Positions 9,685-16,652 of a DNA stretch of 34,898 nucleotides are shown in pieces. Location of the stretch: contig NZ_CADDWM010000008.1 in the NCBI RefSeq assembly GCF_902809835.1, positions 1-34,898 on the forward strand, in the 5' to 3' direction. The notes beneath the pieces are model-generated. The model worked only from the letters and a program-made list of their open reading frames with translations. It searched no databases and was not told where the DNA came from. The position numbers and the translations under genes are program-made. How positions within the stretch are numbered: position 1 is the first letter of the stretch; every line of letters begins with the position of its first letter. The DNA is from Agromyces sp. Marseille-P2726 (GTDB taxonomy: Bacteria > Actinomycetota > Actinomycetes > Actinomycetales > Microbacteriaceae).

Positions 9685-10447
9685 CACGGTGTACCAGGCT
9701 GCTCGCCGGCTCGATCGAGCGCTCGCCGGCCAGGTTGTGACGCGCACCGACGTGCGTGTGCCCGCGTACGCGACGGTCGACCTGGCCGGCCAGCCGGTGC
9801 ACTCGGTTGCAAGCCGCGGCAAGCATCTCCTCATGCGGATCGGCGACCTGGTCGTGCACTCGCATCTGAAGATGGAGGGGGAGTGGCGCGTGCATCGTCC
9901 GGGTGAGCGGTGGCGCCGGCCGGCCCACCAGGCGCGCATCATCGTCGAGACGCCGACCGCCGTGGCCGTGGGCTTCGACCTCGGCGCGCTCGATGTGTTC
10001 CCCGCCGAGGAGGAGGCCGACCGCATGGCCTACCTCGGTCCTGACCTGCTCGGCCCCGACTGGGACGCGACCGAGGCGATCCGACGCATCGCCGCGTCGC
10101 CCGAGACGCCGATTGCCGTCGCGTTGGGCGACCAGCGCAACCTCGCGGGGCTCGGCAACGTGTACGTCAACGAGCTGTGCTTCCTGCGGGGCATCCTGCC
10201 GACCGGCGCGGCTGGCGAGGTCGAGCTCGCCCCCCTCGTCGACCTCGCGAGCCGGGTCATCACCGCCAACCGCGACCGCATCGCTCGCACGACCACCGGA
10301 AACGACCGACGAGGCGAGCGTCTCTGGGTCTACTCACGTGGCGGCGACCCCTGTCGTCGCTGCGGCACGCGCATCGAGTACGACCGACTCGGACGCAACG
10401 ATGTGGAACTGCGCTTCACCTGGTGGTGCCCGAACTGCCAGCGCTGA
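9671..10447 (+). CDS. nei2: Endonuclease VIII-like DNA glycosylase/AP lyase (Fpg/Nei family)
   Basis: A 258-residue Fpg/Nei enzyme that excises oxidised bases and cleaves abasic sites. The N-terminus MPEGDTV supplies the catalytic Pro2 (Schiff base) and Glu3, which fixes the start at 9671 even though it lies inside the end of lhr. The helix-two-turn-helix region contains the conserved NLAGLGNVYVNE segment. A C-terminal zinc finger is complete: a CRRC pair about 30 residues from the end and a CPNC pair at 253-256. MPEGD rather than MPELPE at the N-terminus marks the Nei rather than the Fpg (MutM) branch. The 14-nt overlap with lhr repeats the lhr-nei pairing known from mycobacteria and suggests a joint role in damage repair. 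Confidence 0.95.
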   Translation: MPEGDTVYQAARRLDRALAGQVVTRTDVRVPAYATVDLAGQPVHSVASRGKHLLMRIGDLVVHSHLKMEGEWRVHRPGERWRRPAHQARIIVETPTAVAVGFDLGALDVFPAEEEADRMAYLGPDLLGPDWDATEAIRRIAASPETPIAVALGDQRNLAGLGNVYVNELCFLRGILPTGAAGEVELAPLVDLASRVITANRDRIARTTTGNDRRGERLWVYSRGGDPCRRCGTRIEYDRLGRNDVELRFTWWCPNCQR

Positions 10448-10494
10448 GTCGGGGCCCGACCCGCCCGCGCCCGCGCAGGGGTCGCCCACGGCCA

Positions 10495-10500
10495 TATCCT
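10495..10500 (+). promoter_or_regulatory. Possible -10 element for leaderless glycosyltransferase mRNA
   Basis: TATCCT lies 7 nt before the ATG at 10508, matching the leaderless spacing seen elsewhere in the window. No clear -35 precedes it, and readthrough from lhr-nei2 is also possible. Confidence 0.4.
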
Positions 10501-10507
10501 TGACCCG

Positions 10508-11266
10508 ATGTCCCTCAGGCTCTCGGTCGTCGTGCCCTCGTACAACGACGCCGTCATGCTCGAACAGTGCCTCCACGCCCTCGTGCGGCAGACGCGGCTC
10601 CCCGACGAGATCGTGGTGGTCGACAACGGTTCGACGGATGCCACCGTCGACGTCGCCAGGGCTGCGGGGGCGCGCATCGTCACGGAGCCGCGCCGGGGCA
10701 TTCCGCTGGCCACCTCGGCGGGATTCGACGCCGCGGTCGGCGACATCCTCGGTCGCCTGGATGCGGACACGATTCCGCCGGTCGACTGGGTGGCGCGCGT
10801 CCACCGGGCCTTCGCCGACGACTCCCGCCTCGATGCCCTCTCGGGTCCGGGCCGGTTCTACGGCGGCAATGCCGCCATCCGGTGGTACGCCGAGCACGTG
10901 CACATGCCGATGTACTACCGCTTCGTCGCGTGGGTGCTCGGTCACGACGTGCTCTACGGCTCGAATCTCGCGATCCGGGCGTCGGCCTGGCGTGTGCTCC
11001 GGAAGCACGTGCATCGCGAGCTTCCCGACGTGACCGACGACCTCGACCTCACGATCAACCTGCAGCCCGGGATGCGGGTGCGATTCGACCCGTCGCTCGT
11101 CGTGCAGGTCTCGGCGCGACCCTTCGAGAGCTGGGCGAGGAACAACGCGGCCGTCGGGATGGCGCGACACACCGCCCTCGTCAACCGCCGCGAGGTGCCG
11201 TTCCTCGAGCGTCGCCGGGCTTGGGTGGCGAGTCGTGCGCCGGGCGGGGACCGGCGCGCCAGGTGA
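10508..11266 (+). CDS. Family 2 glycosyltransferase
   Basis: A 252-residue GT-A fold glycosyltransferase. The N-terminus LSVVVPSYNDAVMLEQCL and VVDNGSTDAT are the nucleotide-sugar binding start of GT2 enzymes, and D85-A86-D87 is the metal-binding DXD motif. A later TDDLDLTINL segment resembles the acceptor/catalytic ED-type motif. There is no signal peptide or clear transmembrane segment, so it is probably cytoplasmic or peripheral and acts on a lipid-linked or small acceptor that cannot be identified. It follows nei2 by 60 nt. The last codons fall inside the first copy of a 28-bp hairpin repeat, so the C-terminal Arg/Gly/Pro-rich residues may be dictated by that element. Confidence 0.85.
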   Translation: MSLRLSVVVPSYNDAVMLEQCLHALVRQTRLPDEIVVVDNGSTDATVDVARAAGARIVTEPRRGIPLATSAGFDAAVGDILGRLDADTIPPVDWVARVHRAFADDSRLDALSGPGRFYGGNAAIRWYAEHVHMPMYYRFVAWVLGHDVLYGSNLAIRASAWRVLRKHVHRELPDVTDDLDLTINLQPGMRVRFDPSLVVQVSARPFESWARNNAAVGMARHTALVNRREVPFLERRRAWVASRAPGGDRRAR

Positions 11267-11361
11267 ACGCGGGACGCTCCAGGAGGCGGCGATTCATTCG
11301 CCGCCGAACGCGTGGACTCGGGAGCCGACTGCGGTGCGCCGGGCGGGGACCGGCGCGCCAG
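11235..11361. repeat. Two 28-bp direct repeats, each a hairpin, flanking a third hairpin
   Basis: An identical 28-bp sequence occurs at 11235-11262 and 11334-11361, 99 bp apart. Inside each copy GCGCCGG and CCGGCGC pair around a 7-nt loop (first copy 11237-11243 with 11251-11257). Between them GGCGGCGA (11285-11292) and TCGCCGCC (11298-11305) make a third 8-bp stem with loop TTCAT. The cluster fills the gap between convergent genes and reaches into the 3' end of the glycosyltransferase. A bidirectional terminator or a REP-like repeat are the likely explanations. Confidence 0.75.
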
Positions 11362-11363
11362 AC

Positions 11364-11726
11364 CTAGCTGACCGGACCGGTCCACTTCTCGCCGGGGCCC
11401 TGGCCGATGGCGTCGGGGATGACGGATGCCTCGCGGAAGGCGAGCTGCAGCGACCGCAGCCCGTCGCGCAGCGAGCGTGCGTGCATGTCGCTGATCTCGG
11501 GGGCGCCGGCGGTGATGAGGCCCGCGAGTGCGTTGATGAGCTTGCGTGCCTCATCGAGGTCGACCTGCTCATCGGGGTCGTCGGCGAGCCCCACCTTCAC
11601 CGCGGCGGCACTCATGAGGTGCACCGCGGCGGTGGTGATGATCTCGACCGCGGGGACCTCGGCGATGTCGCGGGTCGCACCCTCGATGGTCGACTCGACG
11701 GTGGGCTCGCCTGAATTGTTGGTCAC
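11364..11726 (-). CDS. DUF1844 family protein
   Basis: A 120-residue protein of unknown function, recognisable by the hydrophobic AAVHLMSAAAVKVGLAD segment and the DLDEARKLINALAGLI segment. In Actinobacteria this family is typically encoded beside infC, as here. The GTG at 11726 is preceded by AGAGGA about 6 nt upstream, which decides this start; an in-frame extension upstream would run through the promoter and leader of infC. It is divergent from infC and convergent with the glycosyltransferase. No catalytic motif, signal peptide or clear transmembrane helix is visible. The conserved position beside IF3 suggests a link to translation, but that is inference only. Confidence 0.85.
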   Translation of the reverse strand: MTNNSGEPTVESTIEGATRDIAEVPAVEIITTAAVHLMSAAAVKVGLADDPDEQVDLDEARKLINALAGLITAGAPEISDMHARSLRDGLRSLQLAFREASVIPDAIGQGPGEKWTGPVS

Positions 11727-11744
11727 GACATCCTCTGTTAGACT
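11716..11744 (+). promoter_or_regulatory. Predicted promoter of the infC-rpmI-rplT operon
   Basis: TTGTTG (11716-11721) and TAGACT (11739-11744) are spaced by 17 nt. The transcript would start near 11750, giving a leader of about 240 nt. The -35 lies inside the first codons of the divergent DUF1844 gene. On the opposite strand TAGTCT (11745-11740) overlaps the same base pairs and could be the -10 of that gene. Confidence 0.55.
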
Positions 11745-11745
11745 A

Positions 11746-11989
11746 CTGCGGGCCCGGGGCCAGTCCCCGGTACGAAAGTGGAGATCCTCCCACCCGCGCA
11801 TACCGCTTCATCAAGGTTACCGGGTCGATTGCACTCCGCTTCCACGCCACTGCACCAGCAGTGCGGGGGAGTAGACAGGGTGCCGCAGTGCTGAACGGTG
11901 AGATCCGTACGAGCTTGCGTGGGTCTCTACTCTCGTCGACGGGCGCATCCGCCCCCGTCGGGCAACAGCTCGAGTAGAGGAGAACACGC
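11746..11989 (+). promoter_or_regulatory. Structured 5' leader of infC with alternative anti-SD pairing
   Basis: The long leader has several stems. GCGG (11748-11751) can pair with CCGC (11794-11797) around two hairpins: CCGGGG/CCCCGG (11754-11759 with 11765-11770) and GTGGAG/CTCCCAC (11778-11783 with 11787-11793, one bulge). CACTGC/GCAGTG (11848-11853 with 11858-11863) is another stem. CTCTACTC (11925-11932) is complementary to GAGTAGAG (11972-11979), which overlaps the infC SD. The same segment can instead pair with GGGAGTAGA (11867-11875). This looks like an on/off translational switch. IF3 and L20 autoregulation are known for this operon in other bacteria; the regulator here is unknown. 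Confidence 0.55.
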
Positions 11990-12610
11990 ATCAGCGATCC
12001 GCGTACCAATGACCGTATCCGCGTCCCCGAGGTGCGCCTCGTCGGACCCGGCGGAGAGCAGGTCGGCGTCGTGAAGATCGAGGTGGCCCTGCGGCTCGCG
12101 CAGGAGGCCGATCTCGACCTCGTCGAGGTCGCCCCCAACTCGCGCCCGCCGGTCGTCAAGATCATGGACTACGGCAAGTACAAGTACGAGGCTGCGCAGA
12201 AGGCCAAGGAGGCGCGGCGCAACCAGGCGAACACGATCCTCAAGGAGGTTCGCTTCCGCCTCAAGATCGACAAGCACGACTACGAGACCAAGATGAAGCG
12301 CGCCGTCGGCTTCCTGAAGGCCGGCGACAAGGTGAAGGCGATGATCCTGTTCCGCGGGCGCGAGCAGTCGCGTCCTGAGATGGGCGTCCGCCTCCTGCAG
12401 CGCTTCGCCGAAGACGTGGCGGAGTTCGGCACCGTCGAGCACAATCCCACGATCGACGGCCGCAACATGGTCATGGTCATCGCCCCTCTCAAGAACAAGT
12501 CCGAGGCCAAGGCCGAGGCGAATGCCCAGCGTGCTGCGGCGAAGGCCCGGTCGTCGGCGGATGCCGCTGACGAGTCCTCCTCGCAGACGACCGAGACCAC
12601 CGAGGCCTAG
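11990..12610 (+). CDS. infC: Translation initiation factor IF-3, starting at ATC
   Basis: A 206-residue IF3. The N-terminal domain carries [15 protein letters not shown] and [25 protein letters not shown]; the C-terminal domain carries the FRGRE and [11 protein letters not shown] segments. It has an Ala/Ser/Thr/Glu-rich tail after the core. IF3 binds the 30S subunit and checks the start codon and initiator tRNA. The start is ATC at 11990: AGAGGAG (11976-11982) lies 7 nt upstream, and residues 4-14 align with the conserved IF3 N-terminus. The nearest GTG (12032) would delete this conserved part. E. coli infC uses AUU, which lets IF3 repress its own synthesis by rejecting non-canonical starts; the same logic probably applies here. 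Cotranscribed with rpmI and rplT. Confidence 0.93.
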   Translation: MSDPRTNDRIRVPEVRLVGPGGEQVGVVKIEVALRLAQEADLDLVEVAPNSRPPVVKIMDYGKYKYEAAQKAKEARRNQANTILKEVRFRLKIDKHDYETKMKRAVGFLKAGDKVKAMILFRGREQSRPEMGVRLLQRFAEDVAEFGTVEHNPTIDGRNMVMVIAPLKNKSEAKAEANAQRAAAKARSSADAADESSSQTTETTEA

Positions 12611-12624
12611 GCCCGGCACCCCGT

Positions 12625-12640
12625 CCGCCACCCGTGGCGG
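12625..12640 (+). promoter_or_regulatory. Hairpin between infC and rpmI
   Basis: CCGCCA (12625-12630) and TGGCGG (12635-12640) pair around CCCG in the 52-nt gap before rpmI. It could tune the ratio of IF3 to L35/L20 or protect an mRNA end; no U-tract follows. Confidence 0.45.
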
Positions 12641-12662
12641 CAGAACCAAGGAGAAACACGAG

Positions 12663-12857
12663 ATGCCGAAGCAGAAGACCCACTCCGGGTCCAAGAAGCG
12701 CTTCAAGATCACCGGCACCGGCAAGGTCAGGAAGCAGCAGGCCGGCATGCGCCACAACCTCGAGGTCAAGCCCTCGAAGCGCAAGGCCCGCCTGAACCAG
12801 GACAAGGTCCTGTCGGCCCCCGACACCAAGGTCGTCAAGAAGCTGCTCGGCCGCTGA
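12663..12857 (+). CDS. rpmI: 50S ribosomal protein L35
   Basis: A 64-residue very basic protein beginning [15 protein letters not shown], the standard L35 start, with a [16 protein letters not shown] core. The length is that of the family. AAGGAGA lies upstream of the ATG. It is a component of the 50S subunit and sits between infC and rplT, the conserved order of this operon. Confidence 0.98.
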   Translation: MPKQKTHSGSKKRFKITGTGKVRKQQAGMRHNLEVKPSKRKARLNQDKVLSAPDTKVVKKLLGR

Positions 12858-12888
12858 GCCGCGAGACCCGTAAGGAAGAAACAGAGTC

Positions 12889-13275
12889 ATGGCAAGAGTG
12901 AAGAGGGCGGTCAACGCCCACAAGAAGCGCCGGGTCATCCTCGAGCGCGCCGAGGGCTACCGCGGCCAGCGTTCGCGCCTCTACCGCAAGGCGAAGGAGC
13001 AGGTCACCCACTCGCTCGTCTACTCCTACAACGACCGTCGCAAGAAGAAGGGCGACTTCCGTCGCCTTTGGATCCAGCGGATCAATGCGGCGTCCCGCCA
13101 GAACGGCCTCACGTACAACCGGTTCATCCAGGGCCTCGGCCTCGCCGGCATCGAGGTCGACCGCCGCATCCTCGCCGAGCTCGCGGTGAACGAGCCGGCG
13201 ACCTTCGCGGCGCTCGTCGAGAGCGCCAAGCAGGCGCTTCCGGCCGACACCTCGGCCCCGAAGACCGCTGCCTGA
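12889..13275 (+). CDS. rplT: 50S ribosomal protein L20
   Basis: A 128-residue basic protein with the canonical [15 protein letters not shown] start and the [16 protein letters not shown] and [20 protein letters not shown] segments. L20 binds 23S rRNA early in 50S assembly and in several bacteria represses its own operon by binding the leader mRNA. The start codon follows an AAGGAAG site. It is the last gene of the infC operon before a strong stem-loop. Confidence 0.98.
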   Translation: MARVKRAVNAHKKRRVILERAEGYRGQRSRLYRKAKEQVTHSLVYSYNDRRKKKGDFRRLWIQRINAASRQNGLTYNRFIQGLGLAGIEVDRRILAELAVNEPATFAALVESAKQALPADTSAPKTAA

Positions 13276-13292
13276 GGCCAGTGTGCGCGTCG

Positions 13293-13326
13293 AACGGCCC
13301 GGCACCCATCGCAGTGCCGGGCCGTT
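13293..13326 (+). terminator. Strong 13-bp stem-loop after rplT
   Basis: AACGGCCCGGCAC (13293-13305) pairs perfectly with GTGCCGGGCCGTT (13314-13326) around an 8-nt loop, 17 nt after the stop codon. It has no run of T after it but is the most likely terminator of the infC operon. Confidence 0.8.
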
Positions 13327-13339
13327 CGTCATGCGCCCA

Positions 13340-13345
13340 TAGACT
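13340..13345 (+). promoter_or_regulatory. -10 element for leaderless trmH-family mRNA
   Basis: TAGACT ends 6 nt before the ATG at 13352. The start codon would then be at or next to the transcription start. The -35 region falls in the preceding terminator stem and shows no match. Confidence 0.5.
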
Positions 13346-13351
13346 TGCCGC

Positions 13352-14164
13352 ATGCTCGAGAACCCGAGGTCTCCTCGTGCCCGCGCGGTCGCCAAGCTGG
13401 CGAAGAAGCCGGCTCGTGCCGAGAGCGGGACGTTCCTCCTCGAGGGACCGCAGGCCGTCACCGAGGCGCTCGCATTCCGGCCTGAGCTGGTCGTCGACCT
13501 GTTCGCGACGCCAACCGCGCTCGAGCGCCACCCGAACATCGCGAAGGCGGCCGCCGACGCCGATGTCGAGGCCGAGTTCGCCACCGAGGAGGTCATCCAT
13601 GCGATGGCCGACACCGTCACGCCGCAGGGGTTCGTCGCGGTGTGTCGCCAGTTCCCGACCGCGGTGAAGGACGTCTTCGCCGAATCCCCGCGGCTCATCG
13701 CGATCCTCGAGGAGGTTCGCGACCCCGGGAATGCGGGCACCATCATCCGGGCCGCGGATGCCGCGGGCGCCGATGCCGTCGTCCTCACCGGTCGCACCGT
13801 CGACCTGTACAACCCGAAGGTCGTCCGGGCCTCGACCGGCTCCATCTTCCACCTGCCCGTCGCCGTCGGCGCCAACCTCATCGATGTCATCGAGCGTGCG
13901 CACGGGGCGAACCTGCGCGTGCTCGCCGCAGACGTCAAGGGCGAGGACCTGCTGACCGCGCGCAACGACGGCATCCTCGCCGACCCGACGGCCTGGCTGT
14001 TCGGCAACGAGGCGCGAGGCCTGCCCGACGAGCAGCTCGAGCTCGCCGACCGAATCGTGACGGTGCCGATCTACGGGCATGCGGAATCGATGAACCTCGC
14101 GACCGCGGCATCCGTCTGCCTCTACGAGAGCGCGTTCGCGCAGCGCAGCGCGCATCACGAATAG
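13352..14164 (+). CDS. TrmH-family (SpoU) RNA 2'-O-methyltransferase
   Basis: A 270-residue SPOUT methyltransferase that should transfer methyl from SAM to a ribose 2'-OH in rRNA or tRNA. An N-terminal substrate-binding domain (about 1-105) precedes the knotted catalytic domain. Motif 1 is RDPGNAGTIIRAADAAG (123-139, with conserved Asn), motif 2 is LFGNEARGL (217-225) and motif 3 is VTVPIYGHAESMNLATAASV (236-255). The exact target nucleotide is not readable; proteins in this place after rplT are usually annotated as 23S rRNA or TrmH-family methyltransferases. The ATG at 13352 is preceded by a leaderless-type -10 and has no SD. Confidence 0.92.
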   Translation: MLENPRSPRARAVAKLAKKPARAESGTFLLEGPQAVTEALAFRPELVVDLFATPTALERHPNIAKAAADADVEAEFATEEVIHAMADTVTPQGFVAVCRQFPTAVKDVFAESPRLIAILEEVRDPGNAGTIIRAADAAGADAVVLTGRTVDLYNPKVVRASTGSIFHLPVAVGANLIDVIERAHGANLRVLAADVKGEDLLTARNDGILADPTAWLFGNEARGLPDEQLELADRIVTVPIYGHAESMNLATAASVCLYESAFAQRSAHHE

Positions 14165-14183
14165 ATAACCTCCGCATGCTGCG

Positions 14184-14213
14184 TTGGCACCCGGCATCCG
14201 GGAGCCCTAGTTT
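14184..14213 (+). promoter_or_regulatory. Promoter for leaderless gluA transcript
   Basis: TTGGCA (14184-14189) and TAGTTT (14208-14213) are 18 nt apart, and the -10 ends 7 nt before the ATG at 14221. This is the clearest complete leaderless promoter in the window and should drive gluABCD. Confidence 0.65.
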
Positions 14214-14220
14214 TGGGGAT

Positions 14221-15009
14221 ATGGAGCCAACGCAGCAGGCGCCTGCGACATCGAACATCTCGGTGCGTCGCGGCGAACCCCTCGTCGTCATCGACAAGGT
14301 CGACAAGCACTTCGGTGACCTTCACGTGTTGAACGACATCAACACGGTCGTGAATCGCGGCGAGGTGGTCGTGGTGATCGGCCCGAGCGGTTCCGGCAAG
14401 TCGACCCTCTGCCGCGCGATCAACCGGCTCGAGACGATCGACTCCGGCACCATCACGATCGACGGCGAGCGTCTGCCCGAAGAGGGCGCCGCGCTCGCGA
14501 AGCTGCGCGCCGATGTCGGCATGGTGTTCCAGTCGTTCAACCTCTTCGCGCACAAGACCGTGCTCGAGAACGTGACGCTCGCGCCGATCCGGGTCAAGAA
14601 GATGTCGCGCAAAGACGCCGAGGCGAAGGCGATGCAGCTGCTCGAACGCGTCGGCGTCGCCAACCAGGCCAAGAAGCTGCCGGCACAGCTCTCAGGCGGT
14701 CAGCAGCAGCGCGTCGCCATCGCGCGATCCCTGGCGATGACGCCCAAGCTCATCCTCATGGACGAGCCCACGAGCGCCCTCGACCCCGAGATGATCAACG
14801 AGGTGCTCGACGTCATGGTCGGCCTCGCCCAAGAGGGCATGACCATGATCGTCGTCACGCACGAGATGGGCTTCGCCCGCAAGGCCGCCGATCGCGTGCT
14901 GTTCATGTCCGACGGCAAGATCGTCGAGGAGGCGGCCCCCGCGGACTTCTTCGACAACCCCCAGACCGACCGCGCGAAGGACTTCCTCTCGAAGATCCTC
15001 GAGCGTTAG
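14221..15009 (+). CDS. gluA: Glutamate-type amino-acid ABC transporter, ATP-binding protein
   Basis: A 262-residue ABC ATPase of the polar amino-acid uptake family (GlnQ/GluA). Walker A is GPSGSGKST (54-62), the Q-loop follows VGMVFQSFNLF, the signature LSGGQ is at 157-161, Walker B LILMDEPT is at about 177-184 and the switch His is in VTHEM. The ATG at 14221 agrees with a leaderless promoter; the open frame continues upstream into the methyltransferase gene but without a family match. It is followed in order by binding protein and two permeases, the gluABCD layout of Corynebacterium, so the imported solute is probably glutamate or a related polar amino acid. Specificity is inferred from order and similarity only. 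Confidence 0.93.
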   Translation: MEPTQQAPATSNISVRRGEPLVVIDKVDKHFGDLHVLNDINTVVNRGEVVVVIGPSGSGKSTLCRAINRLETIDSGTITIDGERLPEEGAALAKLRADVGMVFQSFNLFAHKTVLENVTLAPIRVKKMSRKDAEAKAMQLLERVGVANQAKKLPAQLSGGQQQRVAIARSLAMTPKLILMDEPTSALDPEMINEVLDVMVGLAQEGMTMIVVTHEMGFARKAADRVLFMSDGKIVEEAAPADFFDNPQTDRAKDFLSKILER

Positions 15010-15062
15010 ACCTGCGCTGCCACGAGCGGCGGGGAATCACCCCCACGAGAAGAGGCACAGAG

Positions 15063-15935
15063 ATGAAACGCATGAGAATCGCACTCGTCGCGGCCGCAGC
15101 GGCCACGGCGCTCGCGCTCGCCGGATGCGCCGGCGGTGGCGACACCGGTGGCGGTGACGCCGAGGAGACGCCCGAGGCGGCGCCCACGTTCGAGGCCGGC
15201 ACGACGATGGCGGAGCTGTCGGAGGCGGGCTCGATCACGGTCGGCACGAAGTTCGACCAGCCGCTGTTCGGGCTGGTCGGCCCGTCGGGCGACCCCGAGG
15301 GATTCGATGTCGAGATCGCCAAGATCATCGCGTCCGAGCTCGGCATCTCCGAAGACAACATCGAGTGGGTCGAGACCGTCTCGGCGAACCGTGAGCCGTT
15401 CATCCAGAACGGCCAGGTCGACATCGTCGTCGCGACGTACACGATCAATGACAAGCGCAAGGAGGTCGTCTCCTTCGCGGGCCCGTACTACATGGCCGGT
15501 CAGTCGATCCTCGTGCTCGCCGACAACGACGACATCGAGAGCGAAGAAGACCTGGTGGGTCAGCCCGTCTGCTCGGTCACCGGTTCGACTCCCGCAGCGA
15601 AGCTCGCCGAGATCGGAGCGGAGCCGGTGCTCACCGACACCTACACCAACTGCCTCGAGCCGCTCCGCAGCGGCCAGGTGGTGGCGGTGTCGACCGACAA
15701 CGTGATCCTCGCGGGCCTCGCCGCCCAGAACGAGGGCGAGTTCAAGGTCGTCGGCGAGCCCTTCACCGAGGAGCCGTACGGCATCGGCCTGGCGCTCGAA
15801 GACACCGAGTTCCGGATGTGGATCAACGACGTCCTCGAAGCGGCCTACGAAGACGGCCGCTACGAAGAAGCCTGGAACTCCACGGCCGGCAAGATCCTGC
15901 CGTTCGTCGAGCCGCCGGCTCCCGACCGCTACTGA
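15063..15935 (+). CDS. gluB: Glutamate-type ABC transporter, solute-binding lipoprotein
   Basis: A 290-residue family 3 solute-binding protein. It has a lipoprotein signal with lipobox LAGC and acylated Cys22, then a Gly/Asp/Glu-rich linker before the two-lobed domain. Typical segments are ITVGTKFDQPLFG, GFDVEIAKIIASELG and VDIVVATYTINDKRKEVVSFAGPYY. It should sit on the outer face of the membrane and deliver substrate to GluC/GluD. It lies 53 nt after gluA and is followed by a 14-bp hairpin before gluC, which suggests it is made in excess over the permeases. Confidence 0.93.
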   Translation: MKRMRIALVAAAAATALALAGCAGGGDTGGGDAEETPEAAPTFEAGTTMAELSEAGSITVGTKFDQPLFGLVGPSGDPEGFDVEIAKIIASELGISEDNIEWVETVSANREPFIQNGQVDIVVATYTINDKRKEVVSFAGPYYMAGQSILVLADNDDIESEEDLVGQPVCSVTGSTPAAKLAEIGAEPVLTDTYTNCLEPLRSGQVVAVSTDNVILAGLAAQNEGEFKVVGEPFTEEPYGIGLALEDTEFRMWINDVLEAAYEDGRYEEAWNSTAGKILPFVEPPAPDRY

Positions 15936-15940
15936 TCGAC

Positions 15941-15970
15941 GTGCGGCCCGGGTCCCGACCCGGGCCGCAC
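15941..15970 (+). terminator. Perfect 14-bp intra-operon hairpin between gluB and gluC
   Basis: GTGCGGCCCGGGTC (15941-15954) pairs perfectly with GACCCGGGCCGCAC (15957-15970) around 2 nt. It lies 6 nt after gluB and 34 nt before gluC. Such stems after binding-protein genes commonly stabilise the upstream mRNA and reduce permease expression; no U-tract follows, so I expect partial rather than full termination. Confidence 0.75.
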
Positions 15971-16004
15971 GCCCGACTCCCCGACCCGACCCGAACGGAG
16001 ACGC

Positions 16005-16652
16005 GTGGACGCCGTCATCGAGAACCTGCCGACGTACTGGCGCGGCTTCACCATGACCCTGCAGCTGCTCGTGGTCAGCGGTGTCGCCGCGCTCGTGCTG
16101 GGCACGATCATCGCCGCGATGCGGATCTCGCCGGTGGCATCGCTGCGGGGCTTCGCCATGGTCTACACCGAGCTGGTGCGCAACACTCCGCTCACGCTCG
16201 TGCTGTTCTTCACGGCGATCATCCTGCCGTACCTCGGGTCGCGACTCGATTACATCGTCGCAGCGATGATCGGGCTCTCGGTGTACACGTCGCCCTTCGT
16301 GGCCGAGGCGCTGCGATCGGGGATCAACGGCGTTCCCGTGGGCCAGGCGGAGGCGGCACGAAGCGTGGGGCTCGGGTTCGGTCAGACGGTCAGCCTCATC
16401 GTGATGCCGCAGGCATTCCGCATGACCATCCCGCCCCTCATCAACGTCTTCATCGCCCTCACCAAGAACACTTCGGTGGCCGGCGGATTCTTCGTCTTCG
16501 AGCTGTTCGCCGCGGCACGTGAGCTCGCGAACGCGAACGGCGATGCGGTCATCGCGATCCTGCTCGGTGCGGCGACCCTCTACCTCGTGGTCACCATTCC
16601 GCTCGGCGTGATCGCGGCCCAACTCGAGCGCAAGTGGGTGGTGCAACGATGA
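16005..16652 (+). CDS. gluC: Glutamate-type ABC transporter permease (first)
   Basis: A 215-residue inner-membrane permease of the HisM/GlnP type with about five hydrophobic segments. The N-terminus YWRGFTMTLQLLVVSGVAALVLGTI is the family start. The EAA-loop that contacts the ATPase is GQAEAARSVGLGFGQTVSLIVMPQAFR. The GTG start at 16005 has GGAG upstream. It pairs with the next gene, whose ATG overlaps this stop codon. Confidence 0.92.
   Translation: MDAVIENLPTYWRGFTMTLQLLVVSGVAALVLGTIIAAMRISPVASLRGFAMVYTELVRNTPLTLVLFFTAIILPYLGSRLDYIVAAMIGLSVYTSPFVAEALRSGINGVPVGQAEAARSVGLGFGQTVSLIVMPQAFRMTIPPLINVFIALTKNTSVAGGFFVFELFAAARELANANGDAVIAILLGAATLYLVVTIPLGVIAAQLERKWVVQR

Noticed and set aside
12032..12610. 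GTG at 12032 as start of infC
   Set aside because: It would remove conserved IF3 residues and has no suitable SD, whereas ATC at 11990 has both.
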